The notes under the pieces were generated by a model, which was not told where the DNA came from, did not search any database, and worked only from the letters and a program-made list of their open reading frames with translations. Positions 1-7,130 of a stretch of DNA of 9,143 nucleotides are shown here, piece by piece. Position 1 is the stretch's first letter, and each line of letters opens with the position of its first letter. The position numbers and the translations under genes are program-made. The DNA comes from Actinomycetota bacterium (lineage in GTDB: Bacteria; Actinomycetota; Thermoleophilia; RBG-16-64-13), in NCBI GenBank assembly GCA_003157225.1, contig PMIZ01000205.1:1-9143 (forward strand), read 5' to 3'.

Positions 1-1
1 C

Positions 2-646
2 CCGGAGCTGGTGCTGGTCGCCGAGATCGATCCCGTATTTGCGACGGCGGAGGAGTCAACGGCCTGTTTCAGCGACCTGGAGCAGGCTATTGTGGCAACC
101 GGGCCGCACGTGATGGTCGACTTCACGACTCCGTCGGTCGTAAGGGAGAACGTGTCGATCTGCCTACGAAAACGCTTGCCCGTGGTGGTAGGCACTACCG
201 GCCTGGGCGCCGCCGATCTCGCCGACATAGAGCTCGAGGTCGGTCCTCAAGGCGTGCCCGTGCTGGTTGCCCCGAACTTCGCCATGGGCGCGGTGCTCAT
301 GATGGAGTTCGCGCGGCAGGCCGCCGCTCGGTTCCGCGCGTGCGAGATCGTGGAGCTGCACCACGACGCAAAGCTCGACGCTCCGTCCGGCACCTCGCGC
401 CTCACTCGGCTGCGCGTCGAGGAGGCTTGGCTCGAAGCCGGTTTGGACAAGCAGGTGCCCATCCATAGCGTGCGACTGCCCGGATTGGTGGCTCACCAGG
501 AGGTCATCTTCGGCGGGCTGGGGGAGACGCTCACCATCCGGCACGACTCCCTCTCGCGCGAATCGTTCATGCCGGGGGTCTTGCTAGCGGTGAAGCGCAT
601 CCGCGGGCTGCAAGGACTCGTTGTGGGTCTGGAGAACATCCTATAG
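2..646 (+). CDS. dapB: 4-hydroxy-tetrahydrodipicolinate reductase (DapB), 5' end cut by window
   Basis: DapB reduces 4-hydroxy-tetrahydrodipicolinate with NAD(P)H in the cytoplasmic diaminopimelate/lysine pathway, which supplies peptidoglycan precursors. The reading frame is open from base 2, so the GTG at 11 is an internal valine, not the start. The N-terminal Gly-rich nucleotide-binding motif lies outside the window; I estimate 20-30 residues are missing. Counting the codon at base 2 as residue 1, the following are visible: DFTTP (40-44), GTTG (64-67, nucleotide-site loop), APNFAMG (from 90), and the catalytic block ELHHDAKLDAPSGT with His120-His121 and Lys124. The family C-terminal signature follows (GLVAHQEVIFGG, then TIRHDS and FMPGVLLAV). 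The segment between the SGT motif and VPIHSVRLPG is short, as in compact members of the family. It ends with TAG at 644-646. No dapA follows, although dapA often lies next to dapB in related clusters. Confidence 0.97.
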   Translation, partial: PELVLVAEIDPVFATAEESTACFSDLEQAIVATGPHVMVDFTTPSVVRENVSICLRKRLPVVVGTTGLGAADLADIELEVGPQGVPVLVAPNFAMGAVLMMEFARQAAARFRACEIVELHHDAKLDAPSGTSRLTRLRVEEAWLEAGLDKQVPIHSVRLPGLVAHQEVIFGGLGETLTIRHDSLSRESFMPGVLLAVKRIRGLQGLVVGLENIL

Positions 647-647
647 A
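642..647 (+). promoter_or_regulatory. weak candidate -10 element for the rnj-pgsA operon
   Basis: TATAGA at 642-647 stands out in this GC-rich sequence and sits across the dapB stop codon. A partial -35-like TTGTGG lies at 621-626, but the 15-base spacer is shorter than the usual 16-18. If used, transcription would start near 654 and give an rnj leader of roughly 78 bases. This is a visual match only. Read-through from dapB is an equally good explanation for rnj expression. Confidence 0.22.
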
Positions 648-711
648 GCCGGTAGGTGTCCGTTCGCGTTCGTGGATAGAGGCGCCGGGGCTCTTTGCCC
701 TTCAACTGCGC

Positions 712-717
712 GGAGGT
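712..717 (+). promoter_or_regulatory. probable ribosome binding site of rnj
   Basis: GGAGGT is the only strong Shine-Dalgarno match upstream of rnj. It lies 14 bases before the GTG at 732, which is longer than the usual 5-9 bases. No other in-frame start codon lies between it and 732, and protein homology begins right after 732, so the site supports that start despite the spacing. Its last three bases lie inside the palindrome at 715-724. Confidence 0.5.
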
Positions 718-724
718 TCGAACC
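715..724 (+). repeat. 10-base perfect palindrome GGTTCGAACC in the rnj leader
   Basis: GGTTCGAACC is self-complementary and overlaps the end of the rnj ribosome binding site. As RNA it could form only a 3-bp stem with a TCGA tetraloop. As DNA it could be a small operator. It resembles the T-loop core of tRNAs, but no tRNA can be built around it: the flanks do not pair as a T-arm. Chance occurrence is quite possible. Confidence 0.3.
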
Positions 725-731
725 ACCACCC

Positions 732-2393
732 GTGACGACACAAGCACTTAAGGTTATCCCCCTGGGGGGACTGGGGGCCATCGGCAAGAACATGATGGTC
801 CTCGAGTATGGTGACGCCATGGTCGTCATCGACGCCGGTCTTATGTTCCCCGACGACGACATGCTGGGCATCGACCTTGTCCTGCCTGATTTCACCTATG
901 TGGTGCAGAACAAGGACAAGCTGCTCGGCATTCTCATCACCCACGGCCACGAAGACCACGTGGGGGCGTTGCCCTACCTGCTGAAGCAGGTTGAAGCGCC
1001 TGTCTACGGCACCAGGCTCACCCTCGCTCTCATCAGCTCGAAGCTGGGAGAGCACGGCCTACAAGGCAAGGTCTCGCTCAATGAGGTCTCGCCCGGCAAG
1101 CGCCTCGGGCTGGGTCCCTTTGAGGTCGAGTTCCTCGAAGTGGCCCATAGCATCCCCGACGCGGTGGGACTCGGCATACGCACGCCCGTGGGCACCGTCG
1201 TCCATACCGGGGACTTCAAGCTCGACCAGACGCCCATCGACGGCCGCGCCACGGCCATGCAGCGCTTCGCCAAACTGGGACGTGAGGGTGTGCTGCTCTT
1301 GCTATCGGACAGCACCAACGCCGACCTCGCGGGGTTCACCGGGCCGGAGAGCAGCGTGGGCCAGCGACTGGAAAGCATCTTCGCGTTGGCGAAGGGGCGG
1401 ATAATCGTCGCATCGTTCGCGAGCCACATCCATCGCATCCAACAGGTCATGGACACCGCGGCCAACCATGGCAGGTCGCTGGCCATCATCGGCCGCAGCA
1501 TGATCAAGAACGTCAATATCGCCTCCAACCTCGGCTATTTGACCGTTCCCGAGGGGCTGCTCATCAAGCCGCACGACATCGGCCTGCTGCCGCCCGAGAC
1601 GGTGGCCGTGCTCTCGACCGGCAGTCAGGGAGAACCGCTCTCCGCGCTGGCACGCATGGCGGCCCATGATCATCCGCTGGTAGAGATCATGAAGGGGGAC
1701 ACCGTGGTCATCTCCGCGCGTCCCGTGCCGGGGAACGAGACCAGCGTATACCGCATCATCGATCGTCTGTTCGCCGGGGGCGCTCGGGTGATCTACGAGT
1801 CGGCGGCCGGGGTGCATGTGTCGGGCCACGCGGCTACTGAAGAACTGAAGGTGATGCTCAACCTGGTGCATCCCAAGTTCTTCATGCCCGTGCACGGGGA
1901 ACACCGCCATCTCTACTTCCATGCCGAGCTGGCGCGGGCCATCGGCATCGCCGAGGACCACATCTTCAAGCTGGAGAACGGCGATGTGCTCGAGCTCACT
2001 CCCGACCACGCTGAGGTCACCGGGCGGGTCCAGGCGGGCATGATCCTGGTGGATGGCTTCGCCATGGGTGATCTGCAAGATCTCGTGCTGCGCGACCGGC
2101 AGCACCTTTCCACCGACGGTCTGGTGATGGTCGTCGTGGCCCGGAGCTTGCAGGACGGCACGATTGTCGGCGAGCCGGAAGTGGTGTTTCGGGGCATCGC
2201 CCATGTCGGGGGACTTGATGAGCTGAGCGAGCGAGCGAAGAAACTGGTGGTCGAATCGCTCGGCACCGAGGAGCTGCGTCAGGTGAACGACCCTGGCTTG
2301 GTGAAGACAAGGATCCATGACGTCCTGCAGAAGTTCCTGCGCAAGGAAGCCGGAGTGCGTCCCATGATCCTGCCTGTCATCGTCGAGGTCTAG
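732..2393 (+). CDS. rnj: Ribonuclease J
   Basis: RNase J is a cytoplasmic metallo-beta-lactamase/beta-CASP nuclease with endonuclease and 5'-to-3' exonuclease activity in mRNA decay and rRNA maturation. The chosen GTG start gives 553 residues, the normal family length, and begins TTQALKVIPLGGLG just before the first conserved strand; the frame is open further upstream (to a TTG at 621), but that extension looks non-coding. Zinc ligands appear as HGHEDH (His71, His73, Asp75, His76), with His139 in AHSIPD and Asp161 in HTGDFK. The beta-CASP region shows SDSTNAD, FASHIHR, GRSM and STGSQGEP. The C-terminal HVSGHA (His362, His366) and PVHGEHRH (His388) are also present. No catalytic residue is missing. 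It is followed after 3 bases by ftsK, so it probably heads the operon. A single RNase J could be either J1- or J2-type; the sequence alone does not decide. Confidence 0.97.
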   Translation: MTTQALKVIPLGGLGAIGKNMMVLEYGDAMVVIDAGLMFPDDDMLGIDLVLPDFTYVVQNKDKLLGILITHGHEDHVGALPYLLKQVEAPVYGTRLTLALISSKLGEHGLQGKVSLNEVSPGKRLGLGPFEVEFLEVAHSIPDAVGLGIRTPVGTVVHTGDFKLDQTPIDGRATAMQRFAKLGREGVLLLLSDSTNADLAGFTGPESSVGQRLESIFALAKGRIIVASFASHIHRIQQVMDTAANHGRSLAIIGRSMIKNVNIASNLGYLTVPEGLLIKPHDIGLLPPETVAVLSTGSQGEPLSALARMAAHDHPLVEIMKGDTVVISARPVPGNETSVYRIIDRLFAGGARVIYESAAGVHVSGHAATEELKVMLNLVHPKFFMPVHGEHRHLYFHAELARAIGIAEDHIFKLENGDVLELTPDHAEVTGRVQAGMILVDGFAMGDLQDLVLRDRQHLSTDGLVMVVVARSLQDGTIVGEPEVVFRGIAHVGGLDELSERAKKLVVESLGTEELRQVNDPGLVKTRIHDVLQKFLRKEAGVRPMILPVIVEV

Positions 2394-2396
2394 CCG

Positions 2397-5219
2397 GTGG
2401 AACGGGAGAGCCGCACCGTGTCGAGACGCGGGGGAGGCGGCGGCGCCGCACGGCCGGCGGGAGCGGCGCGCAACAAACGTGGCGCGCAGGCGGCTCCGCG
2501 CCGCCGCGGGGGCGCCGTGGCTGCCGGAGCGAGGAGTGGCTCACGTCCCGGTCCGGACCGGGTGCGCGAGATCGTGGCCTTGGTGCTGTTCGGCATCGCG
2601 GTGTTCCTCATCTTCTGTCTCGTCGCCACGGACAAGGCCGGTGTGGTCGGACGGGCGATCCATACCGCCCTGGTGTTCGCCTTCGGCCGGCTGGCCTTTC
2701 TGGCGCCGGTTGCCTGCATGGCTATCGGTGTCACCACGGTGCTGGAGTTCAAACTGCGCCGGTCGTATCGCTTCCTCGGAGTGATGGTCTTCCTGGTGGG
2801 GCTGTTCGTGCTGATGGGGGGAGCCGTTCCGCCCTTTGGCAGCCATGGCGCCGGTCTTTTCGTTCGTGCCAGTTTCGAGGGCCGGGCCGGAGGGCTGGGC
2901 GAGGCTTTCTACGGCGGGGTGCACGGTCTAGTGGGCATCGTCGGCGTGGGCATCGTCGGCTGGATACTTGTTCTGGCGGGCTTCAGTTTGGCGAGCGGCC
3001 TCACCGCTCGCTTGCTGGGAAGGCGGACGCGAGACGCCGCGCGGGCGGTGCGGACCTCCGCCGAGCGCTCGACGCTTCTCACCAGGCGGCGAGACCAGGC
3101 GTTCGAGTCGGCCAGGGGCACTGATCCTCGATCCGGCGGCCAGCTTGCCTCGAGTGGGACCGCTTTGCGCGGGAGCGATCCATTCGGGGAGGCCGACACC
3201 TTGCGGACCGGCGGCCCTCGCATGGCGGGTGGCGCTTGGCCGGTTCCCCTTGGCGGACCGCATCCCAATGCGACTGTTCCTCAGATCGGACCCATCGACC
3301 TGGTGAGCCACGCGGCGGGGACAGGCTCTGCGACGACGGCCACTTCAGAGCCCGGACTGTTCGGCGATGCCTTCGACGACTGGACCGGCGCTCGCGAGGT
3401 CTACCGGAGCCCGCTGGCCCCCGTGCAAGCAGGGGGCGAGGTGGGCAACGGACGCAGGCCGGTGCTGGACGGGGCACAAGCCTTCGCCGATCTGTTCGAC
3501 ACCGCGCAGGGACTGGGAGCGCCGAGCGGGATGAGCGCCGCGGCCTTGGCCGGCGGCGTGCCCGTCGGAGGCGCCAACCTCATGGGCGCATCGACCGTTG
3601 GGGCGGCACAGGTCGTCGGCGGCATCGCCGCGGGGGAGGCCGGCGGCCCGGACGGCGCAGGCCTAGAGCTCGCCGACGTCGATGGCGATGGGCAGGAGAG
3701 TCTTCCCGGGCTCGCACGCCAGGCGAAACAGATTGAACTGGCGGTGTCCGAGCCGGCCTACGTCCTTCCACAGCCGGACATGCTTCACAAGAGCACGCCG
3801 TCCGTGGCGGCAAACGGCAGCAGCGAGCGTGACACTTCGGCCGTGCTACTGCAGGCCCTATCTCAATTTGGCGTGCAGGCCCGCGTCATCGGCATGGTCG
3901 TGGGGCCTCGAGTGACTAGGTATGAGCTGCACCTCGCTCCGGGTACGAAAGTGGGGAAGGTCTCTGCGCTCAAGGACGACCTCGCGTACGCCCTTGCTAC
4001 CACCGAGATACGCATCCTCGCGCCCATCCCGGGCAAGTCGGCTGTGGGAGTGGAAGTCCCCAACCAGAGGCCCGACTTCGTCACCCTCGGCGACATCTAC
4101 CGGGAATTTCCCAAGTCGGCGGGGCCCCTCATGGTCTGGCTGGGCAAGGACATCTCCGGCAAAGCCGTCTACGCCGACCTCACACGCCTGCCGCATCTGC
4201 TCATCGCCGGCACTACCGGGTCGGGCAAGAGTGGCTGCGTCAACTGCTTGGTGTCGTCGGTGCTTCTCCGCAGCACTCCCGAGCAGGTGCGGATGATCAT
4301 GATCGATCCGAAGAAGGTCGAACTGTCGCACTACGACCGCATCCCTCACCTGCTCGTGCCCGTGGTCACCAACATGAAAGAGGCGGCTGGCGTGCTGCAC
4401 AACGTGGTCAAGGAAATGGAAGACCGCTACGAGCTGATGGAGTTGGACCACGCCCGCAGCCTGCCCGAGATGAACAAGACCCGGGCGCGCCGGGGAGAAC
4501 GGCCGGTGCCGTGCATACTCATCGTCATCGACGAGTTGGCGGACCTCATGATGTCCTCGCCCCAGGAGGTGGAGGACTATGTCATCCGGCTAGCTCAGAA
4601 ATCGCGGGCGGTGGGAATCCATCTGGTGGTAGCCACTCAGCGCCCGTCGGCCGACGTGATCACCGGCATGATCAAGGCGAACATCCCGTCCCGGATCGCG
4701 TTCGCCGTGTCCAGCCAGACCGACTCCAGGGTGATCCTTGATGTCAACGGCGCCGAGACCTTGCTGGGCATGGGGTACATGCTGTTCAAGCCGCTGGGCT
4801 CCAGCCACCTGCAGCGGGTGCAGGGCGCCTACATCACCGAGGAAGAGATCGCCGTGCTCGTCAACCATTGGCGGCACCAAGCGGAACCCGAGTTCCGAGA
4901 CGAGCTGTTGCGGCGCCCGGCCGAGGCAAAGAAGGGCCAGGACGAGCTCTTCGACCCTGACTCCGACGAGTTGCTGGCCGACGCGGCCCAGCTGGTGATC
5001 GAGACCGGGAGCGCGTCCGTCTCCATGCTGCAGCGCCGACTCCGCGTGGGCTACACGCGGGCCGGGCGCTTGATCGACATGCTCGAGCGCCGCGGTATCG
5101 TGGGCCCCTGGGAGGGGAGCAAACCTCGGCAGATTCTCCTAGAGCCCGACGACTTCGACCAGGTGCTGAGCGCTCTCAAGTCCGAGGAACGCATTGGAGA
5201 TGGGCGGGATTTTGACTGA
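2397..5219 (+). CDS. ftsK: DNA translocase FtsK/SpoIIIE
   Basis: FtsK pumps chromosomal DNA through the closing septum as a membrane-anchored hexameric ATPase. The protein is 940 residues from the GTG at 2397 (GAGG at 2385-2388). A GTG at 2418 with GGGAG at 2404-2408 is an equally credible start and would give 933 residues. An Arg/Gly/Ala-rich basic N-terminus precedes four predicted membrane segments (about 57-78, 88-116, 124-145 and 174-202). A disordered Gly/Ala-rich linker runs from about 210 to 465. The motor follows: alpha domain about 480-585, then the RecA-like beta domain with Walker A GTTGSGKS (605-612), MIDPKKVELSHYD, Walker B ending IDE (Asp712, Glu713) and VVATQRPSADVITG. A winged-helix gamma domain (about 857-925) would read DNA orientation motifs. 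All key motor residues are intact. The 3' end overlaps mnmH by about 20 bases, which suggests translational coupling. Confidence 0.97.
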   Translation: MERESRTVSRRGGGGGAARPAGAARNKRGAQAAPRRRGGAVAAGARSGSRPGPDRVREIVALVLFGIAVFLIFCLVATDKAGVVGRAIHTALVFAFGRLAFLAPVACMAIGVTTVLEFKLRRSYRFLGVMVFLVGLFVLMGGAVPPFGSHGAGLFVRASFEGRAGGLGEAFYGGVHGLVGIVGVGIVGWILVLAGFSLASGLTARLLGRRTRDAARAVRTSAERSTLLTRRRDQAFESARGTDPRSGGQLASSGTALRGSDPFGEADTLRTGGPRMAGGAWPVPLGGPHPNATVPQIGPIDLVSHAAGTGSATTATSEPGLFGDAFDDWTGAREVYRSPLAPVQAGGEVGNGRRPVLDGAQAFADLFDTAQGLGAPSGMSAAALAGGVPVGGANLMGASTVGAAQVVGGIAAGEAGGPDGAGLELADVDGDGQESLPGLARQAKQIELAVSEPAYVLPQPDMLHKSTPSVAANGSSERDTSAVLLQALSQFGVQARVIGMVVGPRVTRYELHLAPGTKVGKVSALKDDLAYALATTEIRILAPIPGKSAVGVEVPNQRPDFVTLGDIYREFPKSAGPLMVWLGKDISGKAVYADLTRLPHLLIAGTTGSGKSGCVNCLVSSVLLRSTPEQVRMIMIDPKKVELSHYDRIPHLLVPVVTNMKEAAGVLHNVVKEMEDRYELMELDHARSLPEMNKTRARRGERPVPCILIVIDELADLMMSSPQEVEDYVIRLAQKSRAVGIHLVVATQRPSADVITGMIKANIPSRIAFAVSSQTDSRVILDVNGAETLLGMGYMLFKPLGSSHLQRVQGAYITEEEIAVLVNHWRHQAEPEFRDELLRRPAEAKKGQDELFDPDSDELLADAAQLVIETGSASVSMLQRRLRVGYTRAGRLIDMLERRGIVGPWEGSKPRQILLEPDDFDQVLSALKSEERIGDGRDFD

Positions 5220-6333
5220 CCTCCAGGTGCCCTCGGTAACCGCGGCTGAGGTCATGGAGGGTGGGTACCAAGTGGTGGATGTCCGCTCTCCCGCAGAGTT
5301 TGCCGACGGTCATATGCCGGGCGCCATCAACCGCCCGCTGCTAGACGACGCGCAGAGAGAGCAGGTGGGCATCGTCTACCGGCACGAAGGCGCCGCGAGA
5401 GCGCGGGTCGCGGCCATGGAGCTGGTCAGCCCCAACCTGCCGGCTTATCTCACGTCTCTGGTCGACCTGGCCGCATCGCAGACGAGGGGTAAGCGCCTAG
5501 TCATGATGTGTTGGCGAGGTGGCGAGCGAAGCCGCAACGCTGTGCTGCTGCTGGCTCTGATCGGCGTGCATGTGCTCACCGTGGCCGGTGGCTACCGCGC
5601 CTACCGGCGAGAGGTGGTGGCTCGTCTCGGTGCGTGGCGCCCGGGGATGCCGGTGTTTACCCTTTACGGCCCTACAGGCTCGGGCAAGAGCGCGCTTCTG
5701 CGGGCTCTTGCCGAAGGCTCGCCCACCTCTCGGGGCCTGCGTCCCTGGCCGGTCGATCTGGAGCGACTAGCGCTCCACCGCGGGTCGCTCTTGGGGGGGT
5801 TGAATCAACCCGGAGAGAGAGGCCAGAAAGATTTTGACGCCTTGCTTTGGGACGAGCTCAGTCGTCCCCAGGGCGACTACCTTGTCCTCGAGGGGGAGGG
5901 GGGCAAGATAGGGAAGATCTTTGTGCCCACGAGCGTGGCGGACGCTATCCGTGGCGGTATTCCTGTGCTTGTGTCGGCACCCCTGGACAGACGGAGCGAC
6001 CGCATCATGGACGAATACGCGCCTGACACTTGGGATGGCACCGACGTGGAGCTCTTTCGGCGCGGCCTGTCTCACATAGCTCCGCGGCTGCCCCGAGAGA
6101 CGGTGCTTTTCTTGGAAAGTGCCTTTGATGATGGTAGATTAACCGACGTCGTGCGGCGGCTCCTGGTCGACTACTACGACCCTCTGTACCAAAGATCATG
6201 CGTGGACGGGAGGCAGTTCGCCCTTGAATTCCAGACCGGTCCCGATCCCGCCCAAGATGCACGCCGCTTCATGCGCGGCGCTGCACGCCTGATTCGAGAA
6301 ACGGCGCCCCCGGACTGTGGCGGACATCGGTAA
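5200..6333 (+). CDS. mnmH: tRNA 2-selenouridine synthase MnmH (SelU)
   Basis: MnmH (SelU/YbbB) replaces sulfur by selenium in the 2-thiouridine at wobble position 34 of tRNA-Lys, -Glu and -Gln, using selenophosphate and passing through a geranylated intermediate. From the ATG at 5200 it has 377 residues, close to the family's roughly 365. The N-terminal rhodanese domain shows DVRSPAEF, GHMPGAINRPLL and the catalytic Cys104 in MCWRGGERS. The C-terminal P-loop domain shows GPTGSGKS (157-164), VDLE (186-189), HRGS (193-196) and YYDPLY near the end. The usual EDESRxIG-type motif reads EGEGGKIG here, so several polar positions are changed. TTG at 5194 (with GAGGA at 5184-5188) and TTG at 5212 are other possible starts. 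It overlaps ftsK and rodZ at its two ends, so it is embedded in the operon. No selD or other selenium gene is in the window. The family call is firm; activity with selenium is inferred. Confidence 0.95.
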   Translation: MGGILTDLQVPSVTAAEVMEGGYQVVDVRSPAEFADGHMPGAINRPLLDDAQREQVGIVYRHEGAARARVAAMELVSPNLPAYLTSLVDLAASQTRGKRLVMMCWRGGERSRNAVLLLALIGVHVLTVAGGYRAYRREVVARLGAWRPGMPVFTLYGPTGSGKSALLRALAEGSPTSRGLRPWPVDLERLALHRGSLLGGLNQPGERGQKDFDALLWDELSRPQGDYLVLEGEGGKIGKIFVPTSVADAIRGGIPVLVSAPLDRRSDRIMDEYAPDTWDGTDVELFRRGLSHIAPRLPRETVLFLESAFDDGRLTDVVRRLLVDYYDPLYQRSCVDGRQFALEFQTGPDPAQDARRFMRGAARLIRETAPPDCGGHR

Positions 6334-7129
6334 CATTCTGCGTGAGGCCCGCATCCGCAGGGGCCTCACCATCAAAGACGTCGCAGAGGTCACCAAGATC
6401 CGCGCCCGATACCTCGAGGCTCTTGAGAACGACGACTATGGCATGCTGCCCGGCCCCACCTTTGTGGCAGCGTTCTTGCGGACCTATGCCGGCTTTCTCA
6501 AGCTCGACGCCGAGAACCTGGTGGGAGAGTACAGGCGCAGCTACGAGCCGCGAGTCAGAGAGGAGCCGAGCCTGCTGCGGGTGGAACCGTCCCAGCACAG
6601 CCGCTCACGTGGCGTCGGAGAAAGGCAGAAACGCAAGCACCGGCGAAACCAGCGAGGTTATGCGTTTGTAGGGATCCTCGCCATTGTCGTGGTGGCCCTC
6701 CTTGCCTGGCTGGGAGCGAACTGGGGCAAGCCTCACACTCCCGCGACTCTCAGCGTGCAGAGCGTCCCCAGCCAGGAGACCACCTCGACGAGTCTGAGCA
6801 ACGTCAGCACCTCCACCACACAAGCGCAGGCCAGCACCACGACCAGCGCGTCTGTCGTGGTGTCGGGCGGCAACGTGAAGCTGGTGGTGAAGGTCACGAG
6901 CGGCAGTTGCTGGATGGTCGTGCGTGAGGACAGCGCGAACGGCGCCGAACTATATGCAGCTACCCTGTCGGCCGATGGGCAGAGGACCTTTGACAGTTCT
7001 AAGCGCTACTGGCTGAGAGTAGGCCTGCCCAAGCTGGTCACGTTGACCGTGAACGGGAGAGAGATCAAGCTCGACGCCAGCATGGCCACCTTCACGGTCA
7101 CCGAGGCTGGCGTGCAGGCCAGTCAGTAG
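6317..7129 (+). CDS. rodZ: RodZ-like helix-turn-helix membrane protein with DUF4115 domain
   Basis: RodZ-type proteins are bitopic membrane proteins that tie the MreB cytoskeleton to envelope synthesis. The 270-residue protein has an N-terminal HTH_25/XRE-like domain (about 3-72, with IGNILREAR, AEVTKI, RYLEALE and PTFVAAFLRTYA). A basic juxtamembrane stretch (about 98-113) precedes one membrane helix (about 115-136). A Ser/Thr/Gln-rich extracytoplasmic linker (about 145-183) leads to a beta-rich DUF4115 domain (about 186-265) with SGSCWMVV and YWLRVG. In this family the HTH usually contacts MreB rather than DNA. The GTG start at 6317 overlaps the end of mnmH by 17 bases and lacks a clear ribosome binding site, so coupling with mnmH is likely. 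The order rodZ-rimO-pgsA is common in Gram-positive and deep-branching bacteria. Whether this organism has MreB cannot be seen here, so the symbol denotes domain architecture. Confidence 0.85.
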   Translation: MADIGNILREARIRRGLTIKDVAEVTKIRARYLEALENDDYGMLPGPTFVAAFLRTYAGFLKLDAENLVGEYRRSYEPRVREEPSLLRVEPSQHSRSRGVGERQKRKHRRNQRGYAFVGILAIVVVALLAWLGANWGKPHTPATLSVQSVPSQETTSTSLSNVSTSTTQAQASTTTSASVVVSGGNVKLVVKVTSGSCWMVVREDSANGAELYAATLSADGQRTFDSSKRYWLRVGLPKLVTLTVNGREIKLDASMATFTVTEAGVQASQ

Positions 7130-7130
7130 C

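Noticed and set aside
688..700. Small hairpin GGGC-TCTTT-GCCC between dapB and rnj as a terminator
   Set aside because: The stem has only four pairs and no T-run follows, so it is not a credible intrinsic terminator.
715..724. LexA/SOS box at the rnj leader
   Set aside because: The Gram-positive SOS box is GAAC-N4-GTTC; this palindrome has the half-sites in the opposite order with no spacer.
705..730. tRNA-like T-loop sequence (GGTTCGAACC) suggesting a tRNA gene or remnant
   Set aside because: The flanking bases do not pair as a T-arm, and no anticodon or acceptor stem can be drawn in the 85-base gap.
1302..2318. Long open frame on the minus strand inside rnj (338 codons)
   Set aside because: It is antisense to a fully conserved RNase J, His/Gln/Arg-rich without recognisable motifs, and typical of GC-rich codon bias leaving the opposite strand open.
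2968..3736. Alternative plus-strand frames over the FtsK linker (112 and 166 codons)
   Set aside because: The FtsK frame continues unbroken through the region, and the alternative products are Arg/Gly-rich out-of-frame readings.
3858..4451. Minus-strand open frame of 197 codons inside ftsK
   Set aside because: It lies antisense to the conserved motor domain, has no family signature, and is explained by GC-rich codon periodicity.
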